Assembly: GCA_024684155.1 (NCBI GenBank)
Contig: JAIKXK010000406.1
Coordinates: forward strand, 1 to 12,265
Direction of reading: 5' to 3'
Length of the DNA: 12,265 nucleotides
Origin: Lachnospiraceae bacterium
Lineage (GTDB): Bacteria; Bacillota; Clostridia; Lachnospirales; Lachnospiraceae
Numbering within the stretch: position 1 is the first letter of the stretch; each line of letters opens with the position of its first letter. Of this stretch, positions 7,357 through 12,265 are shown piece by piece. The notes beneath the pieces are model-generated. The model worked only from the letters and a program-made list of their open reading frames with translations. It had not been told where the DNA came from and did not search any database. The position numbers and the translations under genes were made by a program.

Positions 7357-8236
7357 TCAGGTTGGAATTTCATTAAAAACGAAAAGAAAACGTCCCATGG
7401 ATATGTTCTTGTATGGACTGATTTATCTTTGCGCCGCATTTTGTGTCTTTTTGTTAGCAGTCATAATTATTTATGTTTTTGCAAAGGGATTTCGTCAGGT
7501 AAATTGGAGCTTTTTAACATCAGTTACATCTGTATTGCAAGGTACGATAGGAATTGCTGGAAATATTGTAAATACGGTTATGATTATTGTAATCACTATG
7601 TTAATAGCCACTCCAGTAGGAGTAGGTGCAGCGATATATTTAAATGAATATGCAAAACCCGGGAAGCTGGTAAACTTAATAGAATTTGCCACAGAAACCT
7701 TATCAGGAATTCCTTCCATTATCTTTGGTTTGTTTGGAATGATGTTTTTTGGGCAAACCCTGGGCCTTGGATATTCCATTTTTACAGGATCTTTAACCTT
7801 GATTCTAATGGTACTTCCCTTAATTACAAGAAATACCCAGGAAGCTTTAAAGACAGTGCCAGAAAGTTATCGTCAGGGGGCTTTTGGCCTTGGAGCAGGA
7901 AAATGGTACACCATAAGAACTGTGCTGCTTCCATCTTCTATGCCTGGAATTGTTACGGGAATGATTTTAGCCATTGGACGTATTGTAGGTGAGTCAGCAG
8001 CTTTGCTCTTTACAGCAGGAAGTGCAAAGACACTACCAAATACCTTGTCACAGTTATTCCCAAAGGTGTTCCAGTCGGGAGGAAGTTTAACGGTGCAATT
8101 GTACCTAGCAGCTACAAGCGAGGGTGACTTTGATACAGCCTTTGGTATAGCAGTGGTACTTCTTATATTAGTATTTATTATTAACTTTGGTACGAAACGA
8201 TTAGCGTCCAAATTAGAAGTAACGAGGATAGATTAA
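7349..8236 (+). CDS. pstA: Phosphate ABC transporter permease PstA
   Basis: A 295-residue permease. The first helix is at ~20-46, with further helices at about 71-96, 112-135, 145-160, 200-225 and 264-282. Family motifs include NTVMIIVITMLIATPVGVGAA (helix 2), ETLSGIPSIIFGLFG (116-130), the coupling loop SYRQGAFGLGAGKW-x-T-IRTVLLP at 173-195, and GRIVGESAALL at 210-220. It forms the phosphate channel with PstC. AAAGGAGG at 7331-7338, inside the end of pstC, and an 8-base overlap of the two reading frames point to translational coupling. Its stop codon is immediately followed by the pstB ATG. Confidence 0.96.
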   Translation: MDSQVGISLKTKRKRPMDMFLYGLIYLCAAFCVFLLAVIIIYVFAKGFRQVNWSFLTSVTSVLQGTIGIAGNIVNTVMIIVITMLIATPVGVGAAIYLNEYAKPGKLVNLIEFATETLSGIPSIIFGLFGMMFFGQTLGLGYSIFTGSLTLILMVLPLITRNTQEALKTVPESYRQGAFGLGAGKWYTIRTVLLPSSMPGIVTGMILAIGRIVGESAALLFTAGSAKTLPNTLSQLFPKVFQSGGSLTVQLYLAATSEGDFDTAFGIAVVLLILVFIINFGTKRLASKLEVTRID

Positions 8237-8998
8237 ATGAAAGATAATAAAAAAATTGTTGTGCAGGATTTGCATTTATATTATGGAGATAACCATGCCC
8301 TAAAAGGTGTAAACATGGAGATTAAAGAAAATAAGGTAACAGCCTTTATTGGACCTTCTGGGTGTGGTAAGTCTACTTTTTTGAAAACCATAAATCGAAT
8401 GAATGATTTAGTGGAAAATGTAAGAATTACAGGAAAGGTAATGCTGGATGGAGAGGATATCTATGACCCAGATGTGGATACCACTGTACTTCGAAAGAGA
8501 ATTGGTATGGTATTCCAGCAGCCAAACCCTTTCCCAATGAGTATTTATGATAACGTTGCCTATGGCCCAAGGGTTCATGGAATTAAGGATAAAAGAACAC
8601 TGGATCGAATCGTAGAAGAGAGCTTACAGGGTGCAGCCATCTTTGAGGAAGTAAAAGACCGATTGAAAAAATCAGCCCTTGGCCTTTCAGGAGGACAGCA
8701 GCAGAGACTTTGCATTGCAAGAGCATTAGCGGTACAGCCAGAGGTGTTGTTGATGGATGAACCAACGAGTGCGCTTGATCCAATTTCCACTTCTAAAATT
8801 GAGGAATTAATGGAGGAGTTAAAGAAAAAATATACAGTGGTCATAGTGACTCATAATATGCAGCAGGCCCTTCGTGTAGCAGATGATACTGCCTTTTTCT
8901 TACTTGGGGAGTTAATCGAATTTGGAGATACCAAGCAGGTATTTTCATATCCTAGAAGTAAGAAAACAGAGGATTATATTACAGGTCGTTTTGGTTAA
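8237..8998 (+). CDS. pstB: Phosphate ABC transporter ATP-binding protein PstB
   Basis: A 253-residue ATPase with every ABC landmark intact: Walker A GPSGCGKST at 39-47, Q-loop FQQPNPFP at 93-100 (the PNPFP form is characteristic of PstB), signature LSGGQQQR at 150-157, Walker B LLMDEPTSALDP at 171-182, and the switch histidine H206 in VTHN. The C-terminus ends in the usual TEDYITGRFG. It powers phosphate import through PstC/PstA at the cytoplasmic face. The ATG directly abuts the pstA stop, with GAGGA at 8223-8227 inside pstA, so translation is probably coupled. Confidence 0.98.
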   Translation: MKDNKKIVVQDLHLYYGDNHALKGVNMEIKENKVTAFIGPSGCGKSTFLKTINRMNDLVENVRITGKVMLDGEDIYDPDVDTTVLRKRIGMVFQQPNPFPMSIYDNVAYGPRVHGIKDKRTLDRIVEESLQGAAIFEEVKDRLKKSALGLSGGQQQRLCIARALAVQPEVLLMDEPTSALDPISTSKIEELMEELKKKYTVVIVTHNMQQALRVADDTAFFLLGELIEFGDTKQVFSYPRSKKTEDYITGRFG

Positions 8999-9010
8999 GG
9001 AGGTAAATAG

Positions 9011-9673
9011 ATGAGATCAAAATTTGACGAACAGCTTCGTCAGTTAAACAGTGAAATGATAATTATGAGTAATATGATAGAGAAAGCCATTCAGGAGGCA
9101 ATTGAAGCACTTTTTTCTCAGAATGTAGAAAAAGCAAAACAGATTATGGAAGAGGATGAGTTAGTAGACCGGGAACAGAAAAAGATTGAAAATATCTGTT
9201 TTCAGTTATTGATACAGCAGCAGCCAGTAGCAAAGGATCTTCGTAATATTACTGCAGCAATGAAGATGGTAACGGATATGGAACGAATTGGAGATCAGGC
9301 AGCAGATATTTCAGAACTTACGGTAATGATGGGAGATACCCCTTTTTTGTTAAAGTCTGATAATATCAAAAAAATGGCAACAGAAACCATTCTGATGTTA
9401 ATCCATGCTGTTGAAGCTTACGTGGAAGGAGATATGGAAAAGGCAAAAGAAGTCATTGAACATGATGATATTGTGGATGATTTATTTTTAAAAGTAAAAT
9501 CTGATTTGATTGAAGTTATGAAGTATAAAACAGATTTTGAAGAACAGGCTGCAGATTTACTTATGGTAAATAAATATTTGGAGAGAATTGGAGATCACGC
9601 AACAAACATTGCAGAATGGGTAATATTTTCTCTTGATAAACGACCAGAAGATAATAATGTTAGTCAAAACTAA
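9011..9673 (+). CDS. phoU: Phosphate signalling regulator PhoU
   Basis: A 220-residue all-helical protein with the two PhoU three-helix repeats. Each repeat carries the metal-binding helix signature: ERIGDQAADISE at 91-102 and ERIGDHATNIAEW at 191-203. The first repeat also shows the LLIQQQPVAKDLRNITAAMK segment (66-85) typical of the family. PhoU acts at the cytoplasmic face, restraining the Pst transporter and the phosphate-sensing histidine kinase when phosphate is plentiful. AAGGAGG at 8997-9003 overlaps the pstB stop, and the gap is 12 bases. It is the last gene of the operon. A small inverted repeat covers its stop codon, but there is no T-run terminator. Confidence 0.97.
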   Translation: MRSKFDEQLRQLNSEMIIMSNMIEKAIQEAIEALFSQNVEKAKQIMEEDELVDREQKKIENICFQLLIQQQPVAKDLRNITAAMKMVTDMERIGDQAADISELTVMMGDTPFLLKSDNIKKMATETILMLIHAVEAYVEGDMEKAKEVIEHDDIVDDLFLKVKSDLIEVMKYKTDFEEQAADLLMVNKYLERIGDHATNIAEWVIFSLDKRPEDNNVSQN

Positions 9674-9680
9674 CTTATAG

Positions 9681-9689
9681 TGATATAAT
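9681..9689 (+). promoter_or_regulatory. Extended -10 promoter of the methyltransferase gene
   Basis: TGATATAAT at 9681-9689 is a perfect extended -10 (TG, one base, TATAAT). The region 17 bases upstream (TAGTCA, 9661-9666) is a poor -35, which extended -10 promoters tolerate. It lies 8 bases past the phoU stop and 38 bases before the ATG at 9728, so the methyltransferase can be expressed independently of the Pho promoter. Confidence 0.65.
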
Positions 9690-9727
9690 GAATCCGTAAC
9701 GAAGAACTATTTTGAGGAGGATACGTT

Positions 9728-10507
9728 ATGGAACTAACATTTGGTGATGTTGAAGAAACTGCCCTTATCCCACTAGCAATCAAAGCCAGTGAGACAGGAC
9801 GTGAGAACGCAAGAATTAAGGATGAAAAGGCGAAAGAAATCATTGATGCCTTAGGCGTTGATGTGAGTAAATATGATCCTTTTATGTCTCATGAGGGTGT
9901 GGTTGCAAGAACCATTATGTTTCGGAGAGAACTAAAAAATTTAATTGCAAAATATCCAGATGCTCTTTGTATTAACTTAGGCTGTGGATTTGATGATAAG
10001 TTTTCGCAGGTGGATAATGGTCGAATTGCCTGGTTTGATGTGGATCTTCCTGAGCAGATTGCAAAACGAAGAAAGGTGTATACCGATCGAGAACGCTGCA
10101 CCATGAAAGAAGGCAGTGCCTTAGATGGGGAATGGACGAAACGTCTTCCCAAAAGAGACATGACCATTGTGGTAATGGAAGGAGTATTGGAATATTTTTC
10201 TAAAGAACAGGTGAAAACCTGTGTGAATATGCTATGTGATAGTTTTGAACATGGATATTTACTGGCAGAATTGCATTCCCCTTTTTTAGAGAAAAATGGA
10301 AAGCATCATGATGCGGTAAAGCACACAAATGCTACCTTTGGATGGGGAACAAATTCAGGAGAAGAATATTTAGGATTAGAACCACGACTTTCCCTTGTTT
10401 CGGAAACCAGTTATAACGAAGAAATGAAAAAATATTCCATTCGTGGAAAGATATTTGCTGTTGTTGGAAAGAATTTGAATAACCGATTGGCAATATTTAA
10501 ATGGTAA
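9728..10507 (+). CDS. Class I SAM-dependent methyltransferase, LCM (leucine carboxyl methyltransferase) family
   Basis: A 259-residue cytoplasmic protein resembling the LCM/TcmP-type O-methyltransferases (COG3315). The SAM-binding motif I is INLGCGFDDKF at 82-92, followed by WFDVDLPEQIAKRR at 102-115 with acidic residues placed to hold the SAM ribose. VVMEGVLEYFSKEQV at 148-162 is the motif IV-like strand and helix. An N-terminal helical lid (~10-75) contains an Arg-rich MFRREL, as in the family. AGGAGG at 9715-9720 supports the start. It has its own promoter and terminator, so it forms a single-gene unit behind phoU. The methyl acceptor is unknown; annotation as a polyketide enzyme would be over-interpretation, since no biosynthetic genes are nearby. 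Confidence 0.85.
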   Translation: MELTFGDVEETALIPLAIKASETGRENARIKDEKAKEIIDALGVDVSKYDPFMSHEGVVARTIMFRRELKNLIAKYPDALCINLGCGFDDKFSQVDNGRIAWFDVDLPEQIAKRRKVYTDRERCTMKEGSALDGEWTKRLPKRDMTIVVMEGVLEYFSKEQVKTCVNMLCDSFEHGYLLAELHSPFLEKNGKHHDAVKHTNATFGWGTNSGEEYLGLEPRLSLVSETSYNEEMKKYSIRGKIFAVVGKNLNNRLAIFKW

Positions 10508-10527
10508 TTATATATTAAGTAACTAGA

Positions 10528-10564
10528 CGAAGATATTTCTAATATAAAGAGATATCTTTGTTTT
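10528..10564 (+). terminator. Probable rho-independent terminator after the methyltransferase gene
   Basis: A 13-base-pair stem with two G-U pairs, CGAAGATATTTCT (10528-10540) with AGAGATATCTTTG (10548-10560), a 7-base loop, and TTTT directly after. The stem is AT-rich and the T run short, so termination may be partial and allow read-through into the membrane-protein gene 26 bases further on, for which no clear separate promoter is seen. Confidence 0.65.
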
Positions 10565-10590
10565 ACGTTTGAAATGAAAGAGGGATAGGT

Positions 10591-11268
10591 ATGAGAACTG
10601 AAAAAAAACAAGCAATTTTTTTGATGATAGGTATGCTTGGATGTATTTTCATGGGAGCAGGAGACTGGCTTATGCTTTGCGCAGATCCAACTTATTATGG
10701 AGAGTTAAAATGGCTTACTATAGGAGTGGCAAATCTTCCACAGTGGAGATTGAATCTGGCTATGTTTTTAGCTTTCCCAGGAATTATTTGTTATGGAGTA
10801 GGATTATTTTCTGTTGAAAATTTTATTTTGGAAGATAAGCATAAAAAGGTGTATCACTATTTAAATGCCTTTGGCATGACTCCTTGGCTGGCACTTCATT
10901 TATATTATGTGATGATTCTAAGTTTGTTCTCATGGTTGAATCAAAATGGCTATGAAGAAAATGCCCTTTCAATTTGTGAAGCCTTAGCGGGACAGATGTC
11001 ATGGCTTATTATAGTTAGTGAGTTATTAATGATACCGGTATTTTTATATTGGTTTTACTTACAGATAACAGAAAAGACCATATACAAAAAGTATATGGCC
11101 TTCTCTAATGTGTTAGTACTATTTATAGTATTGGAAGTTGTTGCTTCCTTCCTGCCTGTTAGTGCGGCTCGTCTTGGCTTTGTAAATGGCCTTATGAGCG
11201 AAAGTATGATTCTTTGGTTTTTGATTTTACTTCTTACAGCAAACCAAAACCAGGCCAAAGCAGCATAG
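10591..11268 (+). CDS. Hypothetical polytopic membrane protein
   Basis: A 225-residue protein I do not recognise with certainty; it may belong to one of the uncharacterised Firmicutes membrane families (DUF6796-like), but this is a weak guess. About six hydrophobic helices are visible at 8-28, 54-75, 93-116, 131-157, 168-190 and 203-217. Notable residues are GDW at 24-26 at the end of helix 1, W and P in short loops, and a charged cytoplasmic-type loop EDKHKK at 81-86. No catalytic motif is seen. The start has a modest GAGGGATAGG site. Its last 35 bases overlap the 3' end of the convergent transporter gene on the minus strand. Function unknown. Confidence 0.8.
   Translation: MRTEKKQAIFLMIGMLGCIFMGAGDWLMLCADPTYYGELKWLTIGVANLPQWRLNLAMFLAFPGIICYGVGLFSVENFILEDKHKKVYHYLNAFGMTPWLALHLYYVMILSLFSWLNQNGYEENALSICEALAGQMSWLIIVSELLMIPVFLYWFYLQITEKTIYKKYMAFSNVLVLFIVLEVVASFLPVSAARLGFVNGLMSESMILWFLILLLTANQNQAKAA
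11072..11098 (-). terminator. Probable minus-strand terminator of the transporter gene, inside the opposing gene
   Basis: Read on the minus strand, CCATATAC (11098-11091) and GTATATGG (11085-11078) form a perfect 8-base-pair stem with a TTTTT loop, followed by TCTTTT. It lies about 136 bases past the transporter stop, within the coding region of the membrane protein on the plus strand. The stem is AT-rich, so strength is uncertain. Confidence 0.5.
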
Positions 11269-12265
11269 TTATATAACCAACCAAAATGGCAATTAATAAT
11301 CGAATCAGAGTAAGTGGAAGTCCGCTTTTCATTAATTTATCTGGATCTAATCCGTAGCCTACGGAAATTGCACGTACGCTTACTGGAAGTAGAGATTCGT
11401 AATTCATGGCCATACATACAGTAAATACGTAAGGAATGGGGTTTAGCCCCATTTTTTGCGTTACACCCATGGCAATTGGAATGGTAACGGCAGCAGATAC
11501 GGTAGAATTTGTCATCTCAGAAATAATGGCTGCAAATAAGGCAAAGATGGCAATGGTTCCAAGTCCTCCGGTAAGAGGTAACCTTGAAATTACACTGGCA
11601 ATGGCATCATTTGCGCCAGAACCGGTAAGAATCTGTCCAAGGGCTAATCCTCCTGCAAAGAGAATCAGCATTCCCCACATTACTTCCGTTTGAGCCTTGT
11701 CCCAGTCAAGTAGCATTTTCTTGTTTGCTCCAATAATGACAAAGTTTAAGCATCCCAGTAAAAGGAATAAATAGGCAGGTACCAATCCTGGAAGTAAATC
11801 AGCATAGAGTGGACGAAGGAAAGAACCAAGCATAGCAACAATAAAAAGAGCCAGGCTTATTTTTTCATCACGGGACATAGGACCTAGGGCCTTATAACTT
11901 TCTTCGAAATATTCTTTGGTACCATTTAAAGAAGTGGTTTTCATAGGACGAAAAATCATAATTAAAAGAATTAAAACCGTTACAATAATGGTGTAAGGTA
12001 ACATTCTTGTAATCCAGTCTACATACATAAATTCTTTTCCGGTGTAATCTTCAATAAAGGAAATTGCAGTGATGTTCATAGCACCACCAAGTGGAGTACC
12101 GGCACCACCAAGCTGGGAGCCCCAGGCAATGGCACAAAGAATAGGTACGGCAGGCTCGCAGGTTTTGATATCCTTATAGCCAGCAGCACCAAGCATGGAA
12201 ACTGCTATTGGAGTAAGAATGGCAACTACAACTACGTTTGGCATCATATTGGAAAGAACAGCTGC
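11234..12265 (-). CDS. DASS/SLC13-like (sodium:dicarboxylate/sulfate symporter) transporter, N-terminus outside window
   Basis: The minus-strand frame stays open to the right edge (six more residues, AAVLSN, precede the first Met), so the 343 visible residues lack the N-terminal ~100-180 of a normal 450-530-residue carrier. Family marks are LSNMMPNVVVVAILTPIA at the start of the visible part (first SNT-like hairpin), GGAGTPLGGAMNI at ~54-66, WGMLILFAGGLALGQ at ~197-211, and SEMTNSTVSAAVTIPIA at ~249-265 (second, TNS-type hairpin). Nine or so membrane helices are visible. Members move dicarboxylates, citrate or sulfate with sodium; the substrate here cannot be assigned, and the canonical SNT triplets are altered to SNM and TNS. 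The stop lies within the convergent membrane-protein gene, with a 35-base overlap. Confidence 0.85.
   Translation of the reverse strand, partial: AAVLSNMMPNVVVVAILTPIAVSMLGAAGYKDIKTCEPAVPILCAIAWGSQLGGAGTPLGGAMNITAISFIEDYTGKEFMYVDWITRMLPYTIIVTVLILLIMIFRPMKTTSLNGTKEYFEESYKALGPMSRDEKISLALFIVAMLGSFLRPLYADLLPGLVPAYLFLLLGCLNFVIIGANKKMLLDWDKAQTEVMWGMLILFAGGLALGQILTGSGANDAIASVISRLPLTGGLGTIAIFALFAAIISEMTNSTVSAAVTIPIAMGVTQKMGLNPIPYVFTVCMAMNYESLLPVSVRAISVGYGLDPDKLMKSGLPLTLIRLLIAILVGYITMLLWPGFGLL

Noticed and set aside
7873..8211. 112-codon minus-strand open frame inside pstA.
   Set aside because: It lies opposite a canonical permease frame, has no binding site, and its composition mirrors the sense codons.
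11312..11329. AAGTGG/CCGCTT hairpin followed by TT as a plus-strand terminator for the membrane-protein gene.
   Set aside because: Only six base pairs including one G-U pair and a two-base T run; it lies in the coding region of the transporter and could easily be chance.

Overview
This window looks like chromosomal DNA from a low-GC Gram-positive bacterium, most likely a gut-type clostridium (Lachnospiraceae-like). The reasons are AT-rich codon use throughout, strong AGGAGG-type ribosome binding sites, lipoproteins with acidic Thr/Glu/Ser linkers, intrinsic terminators with T tracts, and a GH43-GH42 pair, a DUF815 ATPase and a complete pst-phoU operon close together. The genus cannot be fixed from the sequence alone. 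No mobile element, CRISPR array, rRNA or tRNA was seen. Apart from small intergenic gaps (the largest is about 230 bases), the window is fully coding.

Layout. (1) Positions 2-2831, plus strand: the 3' part of a GH43 glycosidase gene, then a GH42 beta-galactosidase gene 10 bases downstream. This is the end of a glycan-utilisation operon. (2) 2922-4232: a single DUF815 AAA+ ATPase closed by a clear terminator. (3) 4373-5311: a single secreted lipoprotein with an LprI-like segment, also closed by a clear terminator. (4) 5422-9673: a Pho-box promoter and the high-affinity phosphate transport operon pstS-pstC-pstA-pstB-phoU, very tightly packed. (5) 9728-10507: an LCM-family SAM methyltransferase with its own extended -10 promoter and a following terminator. 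(6) 10591-11268: an unrecognised protein with about six membrane segments. (7) 11234-12265, minus strand: the C-terminal three quarters or so of a DASS/SLC13-like transporter, converging on and overlapping the previous gene by 35 bases.

How the genes work together. PstS captures phosphate outside the cell. PstC and PstA form the membrane channel, PstB hydrolyses ATP, and PhoU links transporter state to the phosphate-sensing kinase. The promoter carries four 7-base elements spaced exactly 11 bases apart, ending 9-10 bases before a TAGAAT -10 box, which is the geometry expected of PhoB/PhoP activation. The genes for that two-component system are not in this window. The two glycosidases probably trim arabino- or galacto-configured plant or host glycans inside the cell.

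Most of the window is well-understood housekeeping and accessory content, and I do not see strong evidence of a wholly new system. The items most worth a second look are the four-repeat Pho box, the 35-base convergent overlap with a probable minus-strand terminator buried in the opposing gene, the LprI-like lipoprotein, and the methyltransferase promoter that overlaps a small hairpin at the phoU stop codon.
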